Assembly (NCBI RefSeq): GCF_030219325.1 | Contig: NZ_CP126625.1 | Coordinates: 62,001-126,000 of the forward strand | DNA from: Geothrix sp. | GTDB lineage: Bacteria; Acidobacteriota; Holophagae; Holophagales; Holophagaceae | DNA: 64,000 bases | Direction: 5' to 3' | Shown: in pieces, positions 1 through 8,387 of the stretch | How positions within the stretch are numbered: position 1 is the first letter of the stretch | How the letters are laid out: each line of letters starts with the position of its first letter | The notes under the pieces: model-generated | What the model was told of the DNA's origin: nothing | What the model saw: the letters and a program-made list of their open reading frames with translations, nothing else | Database searches by the model: none | Position numbers and translations under genes: made by a program

Positions 1-456
1 GAGGACCTTGCCCGCCGATTCGACCTGGAGCAGGGCCCGGAAGTCACCCACGTAGGTGTCCTTCTCGATGACGTAGAACCGCTGGAGCTCACCGCTCAGG
101 GTGATGGCGGCGCCTTCGGTCTTGTCGGTCAGGGGGAGGCCGGGCTGCTGCAGCAGGGCGAGCAGGTGTTTCGTGACGTAGGGGGCCACGTCCTCGGCGG
201 TGCCGATGTAGCGGGTCACCGGCTTCTCCACGTTCTCGCCCAGGCGGGCCTTCTCGGGCCGGTTGTCCGCCAGCGGCCGGATCGCGATCTTGAGCGTGGC
301 GAAGGGCGTGAGGTTCACCGTGCCCGAGGACAGGAGGGCGGAGGTCGGCTTCCAGACGAGCGGGGTCATGACGGTGGGCCCGTCGGCAGCGGTCAGGGCC
401 AGGGTGCCGAGGGCGGCCAGGCCGAGCAGGAAGGGGCGGAGGTGGAGACGTCGCAT
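1..456 (-). CDS. Exported protein of unknown function (C-terminus beyond window)
   Basis: This reverse-strand gene is cut by the window edge; 152 codons are visible and open. It starts with a basic n-region and a hydrophobic stretch (MRRLHLRPFLLGLAALGTLA), a Sec signal peptide with no lipobox cysteine. A GGAG ribosome site lies 7 nt before the ATG. The mature part has alternating strands (TLKIAIRPLADNR, then LSGELQRFYVIE) of the kind found in small periplasmic or outer-membrane-associated proteins. I do not recognise the family. It lies 53 nt downstream of the HIT gene on the same strand and is probably in the same transcript. Confidence 0.7.
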   Translation of the reverse strand, partial: MRRLHLRPFLLGLAALGTLALTAADGPTVMTPLVWKPTSALLSSGTVNLTPFATLKIAIRPLADNRPEKARLGENVEKPVTRYIGTAEDVAPYVTKHLLALLQQPGLPLTDKTEGAAITLSGELQRFYVIEKDTYVGDFRALLQVESAGKVL

Positions 457-509
457 GGGAAAGCTCCAAAAAAAATCGATCCAGGCCCGGGGGTTCCGGG
501 CTGGACGGT

Positions 510-968
510 TCAAGGGCCCTTGGGCAGATCCTTCGTGATGGCGTCCTCTCGCAGCTTCTCGCCGCCCACCACATGGAAGTGGAGGTGGAAGACGCTCTGG
601 CTGGCGTCCTTGCCGGCATTGGAGATCACCCGGAAACCATCGTCCAGGATCCCCTGCTCCCGCGCCACGCGGACGCAGGCGCTGAGCAGGGCGGCCCGGG
701 TCTCCACCGGCAGGTCATCCAGCTCCTTGAGGCTGGCCACGTGCTGCTTGGGGATGACCAGCAGGTGCACCTTGGCCCGGGGACGGATGTCCCAGAAGGC
801 CAACACGAACCGGTCCTCGTAGACCTTCCGGGAGGGGGCCTTGCCCGCCACGATCTGGCAGAAGATGCAGTCGGCGGGGACAGCCTTGGAGGAGGGTGTC
901 GTTGGGGCAGCGGATGGCGCCTGGGCCGCCAGGGCCGTGGCCAGGAGGAAGGGGAGCAGGCGGCGCAT
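510..968 (-). CDS. HIT-family nucleotide hydrolase/transferase with signal peptide
   Basis: 152-residue histidine-triad protein. The HIT motif HLHFHVV near residue 130 supplies the catalytic histidine, and the CIFCQ pair near residues 34-37 is the zinc-type Cys pair of many bacterial HIT proteins. HIT enzymes hydrolyse nucleoside phosphoramidates or dinucleotides in the cytoplasm. Here the domain is preceded by about 30 extra residues, [17 protein letters not shown] then an Ala/Pro/Ser/Thr linker, which read as a signal peptide. The ATG overlaps the transaldolase stop by one base (TGATG), so the two are translationally coupled. Family is sure; periplasmic location is inference. Confidence 0.9.
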   Translation of the reverse strand: MRRLLPFLLATALAAQAPSAAPTTPSSKAVPADCIFCQIVAGKAPSRKVYEDRFVLAFWDIRPRAKVHLLVIPKQHVASLKELDDLPVETRAALLSACVRVAREQGILDDGFRVISNAGKDASQSVFHLHFHVVGGEKLREDAITKDLPKGP

Positions 969-1615
969 CAGCGGCCGCTCTTTTTCCAATCCGCCAGGAA
1001 CCCCTCCACGCCCTTGTCGGTCAAGGGGTGCTTCAGCATCTGATCGAAGACCTTGGTGGGGATGGTGGCCACGTGGGCGCCAGCCAGGGCGGAATCGGTG
1101 ACGTGGCGGGGGCTGCGGATGCTGGCGGAGAGCACCTGGGTGTCGAAGGCGTAGTTCTCGAAGATGGCGCAGATCTCGCGGATGAGGTCCATGCCCTCGA
1201 GGTTGATGTCGTCCAGGCGGCCCACGAAGGGACTCACGTAGGTGGCGCCGGCCTTGGCCGCCATGAGGGCCTGGGTGGAACTGAAGCAAAGCGTCACGTT
1301 GGTGTGGATGCCTTCGCCGGACAGCACCTTGCAGGCCTTCAGGCCCTCGGCGATGAGGGGCAGCTTCACCACCACGTTCTTGTGGATCTTCGAGAGGCGG
1401 CGCCCCTCCTCGATCATGCCCGGGGCCTCCAGGCCGATGACTTCGGCGCTGATGGGGCCGTCCACGATGCCGCAGATCTCCTCGATGATCGCCTCGAAAG
1501 GCTTGCCCGTCTCCTTGGCGATGAGGCTGGGGTTGGTGGTCACCCCGTCCAGCACGCCCAGGGCGTTGATGCGCTTGATCTCGTCGATGTTGGCGGTGTC
1601 GATGAAGAATTTCAT
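968..1615 (-). CDS. tal: Transaldolase, small fructose-6-phosphate aldolase (TalC/FSA) type
   Basis: 215 residues, the usual length of the short transaldolase subfamily. The start [13 protein letters not shown], the TTNPSL motif (residues 26-31) and VVVKLPL with the Schiff-base lysine near residue 84 are diagnostic, as are THTNVTLCF-like (HTNVTLCFS) and YVSPFVGR. It transfers dihydroxyacetone units between sugar phosphates in the non-oxidative pentose phosphate pathway, or acts as an F6P aldolase. The start has a GGAG site about 7 nt upstream; an upstream in-frame extension to 1735 lacks family similarity. It is the first gene of a leftward unit with the HIT gene. Confidence 0.95.
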   Translation of the reverse strand: MKFFIDTANIDEIKRINALGVLDGVTTNPSLIAKETGKPFEAIIEEICGIVDGPISAEVIGLEAPGMIEEGRRLSKIHKNVVVKLPLIAEGLKACKVLSGEGIHTNVTLCFSSTQALMAAKAGATYVSPFVGRLDDINLEGMDLIREICAIFENYAFDTQVLSASIRSPRHVTDSALAGAHVATIPTKVFDQMLKHPLTDKGVEGFLADWKKSGR

Positions 1616-1723
1616 GATCGTCTCCAGGAACCCTCCAGGATACCAGGGGGTCCGGGCGGCTCGCGAACCCGGATCCAGCCTGGAAACCAGGTACCGAAGA
1701 ACCCTGATTGGAACCAAGGCTTT

Positions 1724-1753
1724 ATCCGTGTTCATCCGGGTCTATCTGTGGCA
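1724..1753. repeat. Three tandem imperfect 10-bp units
   Basis: Units at 1724-1733 (ATCCGTGTTC), 1734-1743 (ATCCGGGTCT) and 1744-1753 (ATCTGTGGCA) lie in the spacer between the divergent transaldolase and thyX genes. The spacer (1616-1814) must hold both promoters. No firm -10/-35 pair could be assigned. Confidence 0.5.
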
Positions 1754-1814
1754 AACCAGGCTTTTCCATCGGAGGTATTCCTGCGCGATACGCTAGGAGC
1801 CAGGAGTCGTCCCC

Positions 1815-2495
1815 ATGGCCCATCCCGAGATCAAGGTTCTAGACAAAGGCTTTGTCCGCCTCGTCGACCACATGGGCTCGGACCTGTCCGTGGTGAACGC
1901 GGCGCGGGTGTCCTTCGGGAAGATGAAGGCGACCTTCGAGGACGGCGACGCCAAGCTGGTGGACTACCTGGCCGAGCACGAGCACACCTCGCCCTTCCGC
2001 CACACGGCGCTCACGCTCCACGTGAAGGCGCCCATCTTCGTGTTCCGGCAGTGGATGAAGCACCGCATCGGCTCGGAGTTCAACGAGATTTCAGGCCGCT
2101 ACGTGGAGTTCCCCGAGGACGAGTTCTTCGTTCCCGCCACCTTCCGCCAGCAGGCCAAGGTGAACAAGCAGGGCAGCGAGGGGGAGATCGCCGAGGCCCA
2201 TCGTGCCCGCGCCCTGGAGAGCTACCTCGAGAGCTGTCGCGGGGCCGTCACCCACTACAAGGAACTCATCGCCCTGGGCGTCTGCCGCGAGCAGGCCCGT
2301 TGCGTGCTGCCGGTGGCCCTCTACTCGGAGGTCTACTGGACCGTCAGCCTCCAGGCCGTGGCGCACTTCATCCGGCTGCGGGCCGATGGCCACGCCCAGT
2401 GGGAGATCCAGCAGTACGCCGCCGCGGTGCGCAACCTGGTGGAACCCCTGTTTCCCGTGGGCCTCAAGGCCCTCCTGGCCTCTGGCAAGGGATGA
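1815..2495 (+). CDS. thyX: Flavin-dependent thymidylate synthase ThyX
   Basis: 226 residues. Makes dTMP from dUMP using methylenetetrahydrofolate, FAD and NADPH. The ThyX signature is present as KHRIGSEFNEISGRY near residues 80-95, with Lys in place of the first Arg of the usual RHR and the nucleophilic-region Ser and Arg kept. TSPFRHT near residues 57-63 is the FAD-binding segment, and the C-terminal helix EIQQYAAAVRNL is typical. GGAG sites lie just before the ATG. Its stop overlaps the start of the next gene (ATGA), so both form one transcript. Confidence 0.96.
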   Translation: MAHPEIKVLDKGFVRLVDHMGSDLSVVNAARVSFGKMKATFEDGDAKLVDYLAEHEHTSPFRHTALTLHVKAPIFVFRQWMKHRIGSEFNEISGRYVEFPEDEFFVPATFRQQAKVNKQGSEGEIAEAHRARALESYLESCRGAVTHYKELIALGVCREQARCVLPVALYSEVYWTVSLQAVAHFIRLRADGHAQWEIQQYAAAVRNLVEPLFPVGLKALLASGKG

Positions 2496-3715
2496 ACGCC
2501 CCGCCCCTCAACCCCGCCCTCTTCCACCTGGACAAGGACCACCTCTGGGTCATGCACTGTGCCGAAGGGCCGGTGCCCCGGGCGGGGATGCGCGCGGTGC
2601 GCGCCTTCATGCAGAAGGAACTCCAGCCCTGGGAGATGGGCTGGGAGGAGGACTTCCAGGGCCTGCCCGCCGCCCTGCGCCGTGAGGCGGCCGCCCTCAT
2701 CGGCGGCGAGGCCAGGGACGTGTCTCTTACACCCACCACCTCCTCGGGGCTGGTGACTGTGGCCCAGGGCTTTCCCTGGGCTCCGGGCGATGAAGTGCTC
2801 GCGCCGCTGGGCGAGTTCCCCTCCAACGCCTGGCCCTGGCTGGCGCTGCGGTCCCGGGGCGTCGGGTTTCGCGAGGTGCCGCTCTGGGCGGGCCACCAGG
2901 CTGGAACGGACGCCTGGGCGAGTCTGCCGCCCACCGCCGAATCCGATCCCGAAGCCCGGCTGGTCGGGGCGATCGGGCCGAGGACCCGCATCCTGGCCGT
3001 CTCCTGGGTGCGCTTCCAGGATGGGCTCAAGCTCGACCTGCCGCGCCTCGGTGCCGCCTGCCGCGAACGGGGCGTGCACCTGGTGGTGGATGGCATCCAG
3101 GGCGTGGGAACCACCCCTCTGGATCTCGAGGGTCTTTCCGCCTTTGCCACCGGCGGCTACAAGGGCCTCCTGGCGCCCGAAGGGCTGGGCTTCCTCTGGA
3201 CCGAGGCGGGCTTCCGGCAATCCCTGGCGCCCACCGGCACCTGGCTGTCGGTGGTGGATGCCACGGAGTTCGCCCGGCCTTCGACTGACCTCGCCCGCGA
3301 TTGGCTTCCCGATGGCCGGGCCCTGGAGCCGGGCGGGCCCAGCCTGCTGCTGGGTTCGGCCCTGCTGGAGTCCCTCCGCCTCCTCAACCAGACCGGCGTG
3401 GCGGCCATCGAGGCCCACGTGACCCGACTGCAGGAGCGCCTCCTCGATGCCCTGGGTGATTCATCCTGGGCCGGTGAGGCCGGCCGCCTGGGCACCCTGT
3501 TGGAGGGCGGCCGCCTGGGGCCTTTCCTGGCCTTTCATCACGCTGGCTCGGGGCCGGATCGGATGGACCGCCTGCTGAAGGCCGGGTACCGCCAGGGAGT
3601 CTTCGCCTCGGTGCGGGAGGGCTACCTGCGCGTGGCCTTCCACGGCTTCCACACCGAGGCCGATGTGGACCGGGTGGCCCAGTGGCTCAAGGGTTCTAGC
3701 GGAACAGCCAGCTGA
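2492..3715 (+). CDS. Class V (PLP-dependent) aminotransferase family protein
   Basis: 407 residues. The fold-type I PLP enzyme pattern is clear: TPTTSSGL early (phosphate-binding turn), HLVVDGIQGVG with the Asp that contacts the pyridine nitrogen, and ATGGYKGLLAPEG with the Schiff-base lysine. It most resembles the cysteine desulfurase/isopenicillin-N epimerase/selenocysteine lyase-like group, but substrate cannot be read from sequence. It lacks an obvious CsdA/SufS active-site cysteine loop, so a desulfurase role is not favoured. It starts with a 4-nt overlap with thyX. Its last 20 nt overlap the convergent DUF5916 gene. Confidence 0.88.
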   Translation: MNAPPLNPALFHLDKDHLWVMHCAEGPVPRAGMRAVRAFMQKELQPWEMGWEEDFQGLPAALRREAAALIGGEARDVSLTPTTSSGLVTVAQGFPWAPGDEVLAPLGEFPSNAWPWLALRSRGVGFREVPLWAGHQAGTDAWASLPPTAESDPEARLVGAIGPRTRILAVSWVRFQDGLKLDLPRLGAACRERGVHLVVDGIQGVGTTPLDLEGLSAFATGGYKGLLAPEGLGFLWTEAGFRQSLAPTGTWLSVVDATEFARPSTDLARDWLPDGRALEPGGPSLLLGSALLESLRLLNQTGVAAIEAHVTRLQERLLDALGDSSWAGEAGRLGTLLEGGRLGPFLAFHHAGSGPDRMDRLLKAGYRQGVFASVREGYLRVAFHGFHTEADVDRVAQWLKGSSGTAS

Positions 3716-6134
3716 CCTTGGCCTGGATCACGTCGTCCGAGGGCAGCTTCCGCAGGATGGCCAGGTCGGGCCGGGGGGCGAGGCTGGCCCGGTCGTTGAT
3801 CAGGGCATCCGTGCTGGTGCCGTGGGTGTAGACGAGGAAGAAGGTGGAGCCGGGCCGGAACTCCCAGCGGGTGATGAGGTTCAGGTTCCACGTGCGGTAG
3901 CTGAAGGCGGTCTCGGGCGTGGTGCCGGGGGGCTGGTCCTGGGGCAGACCCGGGGCCAGGGTCTGATCGTTGACGTAGTGCTTCAGGTCGCGGAAGTTCC
4001 AGTTCGCCGCGAGCCACTGGCTGAAGAGCTGGATGGTGAAGGCGGGGTTGAAGGCGTAGGCCACCCGCAGGGACTGGTCGAACTGGCTGAGGCGGCGCAG
4101 GCCCACGATGGGCGTGGTGGTGGGCGTCTCCAGCCACTTCAATTCGCCCTCGTCGCGAGTCAGGGAAGTGGTCAGCTGAACCTCCACGGCGGAGGTGGGC
4201 TTGATGATCTGGAAGAGGGTCGTGTCCGTGGAGGGACCTCCCTCCTGCCAGGAGCGGCTGGCGTTCACCTTCACGTACCAGGGCCGGTTGCCCGGCGTGT
4301 CGAAGCCCAGGTTGGCGTAGGGCAGGGAGGGCCGCGCCAGGTACTTCTTGATGGGGTCGGCGTAGGTGCGCAGCTCCCGGTCATCCTCGGCGGCCACGTC
4401 CACCCCCCCGCCGCCCCACAGGGAGACGAAGTTGCTGAAGTCGGTCTTGGCCCAGCCGTTGAAGTTCCGGAGGAAGGTATGCCCGGCCTGGTCCCGGGCC
4501 GCGGTGTGGTTGAAGCCCACCTCGCGGTGCCGCAGGACGCCCCAGGGGTCCTCCCAGTGCCGGACCAGTTCCGCGTAGACCCTCTGCTCATCGGCCCGGT
4601 TCAGATAGCCGGTGTCGTTGGGGTTGTAGGCCCAGCCGGCGTTGATGGCCTGGACCTCGAGGACCCACCCGTCGCGCCAGTCCTGGTGGACGCGCAGGCG
4701 CCCGCGCCAGCCCTGGTCCTGGGCCTCCTTCGGGCCCGCCTGGGTGCGGCTGAGCGTGGCCTCGACGAGCCCGCTCCGATCGAAGGATTTGTAGACGCCG
4801 TCGATGGCCTCGACCTGGGCGACCCGGCCCGCGGGCCCCGCCTGGTGCATCCCCGAGGCGAAGGCGCCCAGGTAGCTCCCGCGGTCATCCATGAGCTGCT
4901 GGACCCGCAGGACCCCGAAGTTGGTGAGCGGGGCGAGCTCGCGGCGGAAGCGGCCACCCGCCGCGTCCTGGATCACCGCGCTGGCCGGCTCCACGCTGGC
5001 ACCCAGGAGCCCCACGTTCGTGCCGCTCGGGAACTTGGCGGTGTACTTGGCGGCGGCCGTGATGTCGGTGGCACCGGGGCGGTCCTGGAGGGTTTCTCCG
5101 GCATTGAGGGTTGGATCCGACAGTCCCTGTCCAATACGACGGCTGTAGAAGAGGTCGGGGCCGGCCACCCGGAAGACGTCCATGCCCTCGAGGAAGAAGG
5201 GCCGCTTCTCCGGGAAGAAGGTCTCCACGGTGCCCAGGTTCAGCACGGCCTGGTCGACCTCGACCTGTCCGAAGTCCGGCCGGAGGCTCAGGTCCACCTG
5301 GGCGTGGGAGTTGAGGCCCCAGCGGGCATCGAGGCCCGCCCGCTGCTCCCAGCGGCGGTCATCGAAGGGGCGCATCGTCTCGAACTTCCGCATGGAGCTG
5401 AGGTACGGCAGGTACTCCTGCCTGGTCTGGGGGCGGAGTCCCTCCAGCCCCACCAGTTCAGGGAAACGGCTCACGAATCCGGTGTCGCCGCGGGGGACCA
5501 CGCGCCAGCGGCTGGACTCGCGGACGACGCCCTGGTCGGCGCGGCTGAAGTTGATGCCCCAGGTCTGGGGCCCCTCCCCGGGCTTGAAGCGGAGCAGGGA
5601 CAGGGGGATCTTCAGCTCCGCCGTCCATCCGCCCTCGTCGATGGTCACGGCGCTCTCCCAGACGCCATCCCAGCTGGGATCGTAGGTGCTGTCGTTGTAG
5701 ATCACCTGATCCTTCTGGACGCCTGCGGCATTCACCTCGAAGACCAGCGCCGTCCGATGGTCGTGGTTGGAGTCGATCGCCACGCCGAACCAATCGCCCT
5801 GGCTCTCCTGGTCCCGCCGGTGGAGGCGGCGGACCACTTTCGCGGGACCGCCGTCCAGGGCCGGATCGTGGTGCATGCGCGCGCCGACGTAGAGGAAGTG
5901 GTCGTCGAAGAGGACCCGGACCTCGGTCCGCTGCCGGGCCGGCACGCCGCGCACGGGCCACTCCTGCGTGAAGCCGGAGGCCGGGATGGCCAACGCCCAC
6001 GCGGCCTCGTCGAGGCGTCCATCGATCTGGATGCCAGCGGTGGTACGCACGGCCCGGAGGCCCGAATCCGGGCCCTGCGCGGCCAGAGCCACGGCGGCAA
6101 GCAGAGGAAACACGGGCAGGGAGGTGGCGCGCAT
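3696..6134 (-). CDS. Exported CBM9-like plus DUF5916 outer-membrane barrel protein
   Basis: 812 residues. A signal peptide (MRATSLPVFPLLAAVALAAQ) is followed by a carbohydrate-binding family 9-like domain at about 25-210 (IQIDGRLDEAAWALA, FLYVGARMHHDP, WESAVTIDEGGWTAELKIP). The remainder is a long DUF5916-type region rich in alternating amphipathic strands, ending in Phe-Arg as in outer-membrane beta-barrels. Function is unknown; DUF5916 proteins are often near TonB systems, but none is seen here. The start at 6134 has AGGAG 5 nt upstream; an earlier ATG at 6170 is not preceded by a good site. It converges with the aminotransferase and overlaps it by 20 nt. Confidence 0.88.
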   Translation of the reverse strand: MRATSLPVFPLLAAVALAAQGPDSGLRAVRTTAGIQIDGRLDEAAWALAIPASGFTQEWPVRGVPARQRTEVRVLFDDHFLYVGARMHHDPALDGGPAKVVRRLHRRDQESQGDWFGVAIDSNHDHRTALVFEVNAAGVQKDQVIYNDSTYDPSWDGVWESAVTIDEGGWTAELKIPLSLLRFKPGEGPQTWGINFSRADQGVVRESSRWRVVPRGDTGFVSRFPELVGLEGLRPQTRQEYLPYLSSMRKFETMRPFDDRRWEQRAGLDARWGLNSHAQVDLSLRPDFGQVEVDQAVLNLGTVETFFPEKRPFFLEGMDVFRVAGPDLFYSRRIGQGLSDPTLNAGETLQDRPGATDITAAAKYTAKFPSGTNVGLLGASVEPASAVIQDAAGGRFRRELAPLTNFGVLRVQQLMDDRGSYLGAFASGMHQAGPAGRVAQVEAIDGVYKSFDRSGLVEATLSRTQAGPKEAQDQGWRGRLRVHQDWRDGWVLEVQAINAGWAYNPNDTGYLNRADEQRVYAELVRHWEDPWGVLRHREVGFNHTAARDQAGHTFLRNFNGWAKTDFSNFVSLWGGGGVDVAAEDDRELRTYADPIKKYLARPSLPYANLGFDTPGNRPWYVKVNASRSWQEGGPSTDTTLFQIIKPTSAVEVQLTTSLTRDEGELKWLETPTTTPIVGLRRLSQFDQSLRVAYAFNPAFTIQLFSQWLAANWNFRDLKHYVNDQTLAPGLPQDQPPGTTPETAFSYRTWNLNLITRWEFRPGSTFFLVYTHGTSTDALINDRASLAPRPDLAILRKLPSDDVIQAKVSWLFR

Positions 6135-6258
6135 GACTCTCCTGGCGACGCAACGGCCACCTGCGATCATGGTGCCACAGCTTGCGAGGTATCATCGAGC
6201 GGGGATCCTTCACGGTCCCGTGGGCACTTCATCTGATAATGAGGTCCAAGGAGTCGCC

Positions 6259-6750
6259 ATGCGCATGCTGTTCACGGCCCTGCTGTCCCTGCCGCTGCTG
6301 GCGGGGGGGGGCGGTACCGTCCACTTCCGGAACCAGGCTTTCATGGCCGAGGTCGCCTCAGAGCCGCGGGAGCAGGAGCTGGGCCTCATGCGCCGCAGCC
6401 ACCTGGCCAAGGATCGCTGCATGATCTTCCTGTACGGGCGGGACGGCTACCACACGATCTGGATGAGGAACTGCCTGATCAGCCTGGATGTGGCCTGGGT
6501 CGATGCCCAGGGCGTGGTGGTGGAGGTCGCCGAGAACGTGCCCCCCTGCTCGAAGGCCCAGTCCAAGCTCGAACCCAGCCCCTGCCCCACCTATGGCGGG
6601 ACCGTGCCGGCCCGGAACTTCATCGAGTTCCCCGCGGGCACCTTCAAGCGCGTGAAGCTGAAGAAGGGCGATGCCCTGCGCTGGGACCTCACCCTGGATG
6701 ACGGCACCCGGCTGAAGGGCGGCGCTTGGGCCATGCTGGTCCAGCGCTAG
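6259..6750 (+). CDS. Exported DUF192 family protein
   Basis: 163 residues. It has a short signal peptide (MRMLFTALLSLPLLAGGGG) and then the DUF192 core: EVASEPREQELGLMRRSHL, MIFLYGRDGYHTIWMRN, and IEFPAGTFKRVKLKKGDAL. DUF192 proteins are small beta-rich, usually periplasmic proteins of unknown biochemical role. AAGGAG at 6248-6253 sits 5 nt before the ATG and fixes the start. The gene reads divergently from the DUF5916 gene and converges tail to tail with the next gene (4-nt spacer). Confidence 0.9.
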   Translation: MRMLFTALLSLPLLAGGGGTVHFRNQAFMAEVASEPREQELGLMRRSHLAKDRCMIFLYGRDGYHTIWMRNCLISLDVAWVDAQGVVVEVAENVPPCSKAQSKLEPSPCPTYGGTVPARNFIEFPAGTFKRVKLKKGDALRWDLTLDDGTRLKGGAWAMLVQR

Positions 6751-6754
6751 GCGC

Positions 6755-7591
6755 CTAGTCCTCCGTCTTGCCCGCGTCTTTGCCCTTCCGGGGTGGCCGC
6801 GTGAGCGTGCGCAGGTGCTCGGGCGTGGGTGGGAGTTCGCCCAGGCCCAGGGGGCTGAGGCGGTCCGCCAGCAGCTTCCAGGCCCTCGCCTGACGGGGCA
6901 GGCGTTCGGGCTGGATGACCTCGAATCCCTGGGCGTAGCTCACGAAGGGCGGCATCACCAGGGCGAAGCCCGTGTAGAGGAAGGCTGGCAAGCGCAGCCA
7001 GTCCGGCTCGGCCGCAGGGCCCGGGGCGGGGACGGCGAAGAGGGGGTGGACGCCGCCGTTGATCCAGAAACCATGCGAGGGGTCATGGCGGGGATAGACG
7101 AAGATGCGTCGCCGGTGCATCAGGGTGAAGGGGCCCACCCGATGCTGCTCGACGGGTTCGATGCCGGTACCCTCCAGGGCGGGGCCGGAGCTGCGCTCGG
7201 GGTGGCCCACCACCTGGACGACCTTCCGACCCCCGGCCTTCAGCTTGCGGAAAATGGTGCGCAGCTCCTCGGCCTCGTCCCCCTCCACGGTGCCCTGGCT
7301 GGGCTTCAGATCCCCCAGGAGGGCAATCTGCTCCGGGGCGAAGTCGTCGATGAGGCTGAAGACCCGCTCCCAGATCTCCATCTGCGGGGTGGCCGGCATG
7401 GGATCGGGCCGACGCCGGCGGGCGGCGCCCAGGCCGAAAAAGAGGTCCGACAGCACCAGCGTCTTGTGCCGGGGCAGCCACACCGCCCTCCGGCTGTCGA
7501 GCACCACGTCCTCGCTGAGCTGCACCTGCACCGGAACCTCCAACCTTCCATTGGACCACACGCGGTCCCAGAATCCTCGGAGGGAGGCCAC
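6755..7591 (-). CDS. Mre11/SbcD-like metallophosphoesterase relative with degenerate metal site
   Basis: 278 residues. The order of motifs follows the DNA-ligase-associated (PdeM-like) phosphoesterase family: LVLSDLFFGLG, LLGDLKPSQG, VVGHPERSS, MHRRR, INGGVHP. Working members carry D-x-H, GD-x-x-H, GNHD and HGH-x-H at these positions. Here the first His is Phe, the GDLKH His is Pro, GNHD has become GHPE and HGH has become NGG. Most metal ligands are therefore gone and hydrolysis looks unlikely. Product may be a binding protein or a decaying gene, though the frame is intact. The spacer to the divergent TauE gene is only 5 nt, so promoters overlap the coding ends. Confidence 0.72.
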   Translation of the reverse strand: MASLRGFWDRVWSNGRLEVPVQVQLSEDVVLDSRRAVWLPRHKTLVLSDLFFGLGAARRRRPDPMPATPQMEIWERVFSLIDDFAPEQIALLGDLKPSQGTVEGDEAEELRTIFRKLKAGGRKVVQVVGHPERSSGPALEGTGIEPVEQHRVGPFTLMHRRRIFVYPRHDPSHGFWINGGVHPLFAVPAPGPAAEPDWLRLPAFLYTGFALVMPPFVSYAQGFEVIQPERLPRQARAWKLLADRLSPLGLGELPPTPEHLRTLTRPPRKGKDAGKTED

Positions 7592-7596
7592 CAGGC

Positions 7597-8382
7597 ATGA
7601 CTGCGGACGGAAGCCACCTGCTGGCCGGCATGGGGACGGGCCTCTGCGGGGGCCTGCTCTCGGGCCTCTTCGGCATCGGTGGGGGCATCGTCATGGTCCC
7701 CCTGCTGGGCCTGATCCTGGGCCTCGACCAGCACCGGGCCCAGGGAGCCACCCTGGCGGCCATGCTCCTGCCCACGGGCCTCCCGGCGGTGCTGGAATAT
7801 CGGCGACGGGGGATCACCACCAGCCTTCCCCTGGTGGCCGTGCTGGTCCTGGCCTTCCTCTTCGGGGTCACCGGCGGCTCCTTCCTGGCCAACCTCATTC
7901 CTCCGGGACCCCTGCGCTGGGGGTATGCGTCCTTCCTGGTGCTGCTCGCCATCCGCACCTTTCTGCGGCAGGACCCTCCCGTCGTGGACCGGGGCACCTC
8001 CCCGGTCGAGCTGGCCGGGCTCTGGAACTGGGGCCTGCCCATCGGCTTCCTGGCGGGGCTTCTGTCCGGGCTTACCGGGCTGGGAGGTGCCGTGGTGGTG
8101 ATCCCCCTCCTGGCCTCACGGTTCCGGATGACGCAGCACGAGGCCCAGCTCACCAGCCTGATGATGATGCTGCCGCCCATCGGGCTGCCGGGCGTCTACG
8201 TCTACGCGCGGGCCCAGGGTGGGCTGCCCTGGCTGGTGATCGGAGGCGTGGCGGTGGGGTTCGCCGTCGGGGCTCTGGGCGGCGCCCGGATGGCGACCCG
8301 CCTGCGGGGTCCGCGGCTGAAGCAGGTCTACGCGGCCTTCGTGCTCTTGATGGCGCTGCTGGTGGTGTGCCGGCACCCCTGA
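7597..8382 (+). CDS. TauE/SafE (DUF81) family membrane permease
   Basis: 261 residues with about eight hydrophobic helices in two repeated halves. Each half opens with the glycine-rich family signature: GGLLSGLFGIGGGIVMVPLL near residue 22 and GLLSGLTGLGGAVVVIPLL near residue 155. Family members export or import sulfite, sulfoacetate and other small organic anions across the inner membrane; the substrate here is not evident. The gene stands alone between two leftward genes. Confidence 0.9.
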   Translation: MTADGSHLLAGMGTGLCGGLLSGLFGIGGGIVMVPLLGLILGLDQHRAQGATLAAMLLPTGLPAVLEYRRRGITTSLPLVAVLVLAFLFGVTGGSFLANLIPPGPLRWGYASFLVLLAIRTFLRQDPPVVDRGTSPVELAGLWNWGLPIGFLAGLLSGLTGLGGAVVVIPLLASRFRMTQHEAQLTSLMMMLPPIGLPGVYVYARAQGGLPWLVIGGVAVGFAVGALGGARMATRLRGPRLKQVYAAFVLLMALLVVCRHP

Positions 8383-8387
8383 TGGGA

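Noticed and set aside
896-3715. Very long forward open frame starting inside the transaldolase region
   Set aside because: Only the part from 2492 matches a known family; the upstream part is antisense to transaldolase and in another frame of thyX, a result of few stop codons in GC-rich DNA.
3663-6236. 857-codon forward frame opposite the DUF5916 gene
   Set aside because: Composition is Gly/Val/Glu/Leu-rich shadow protein with no motif; the reverse strand has a signal peptide, CBM9-like motifs and a good ribosome site.
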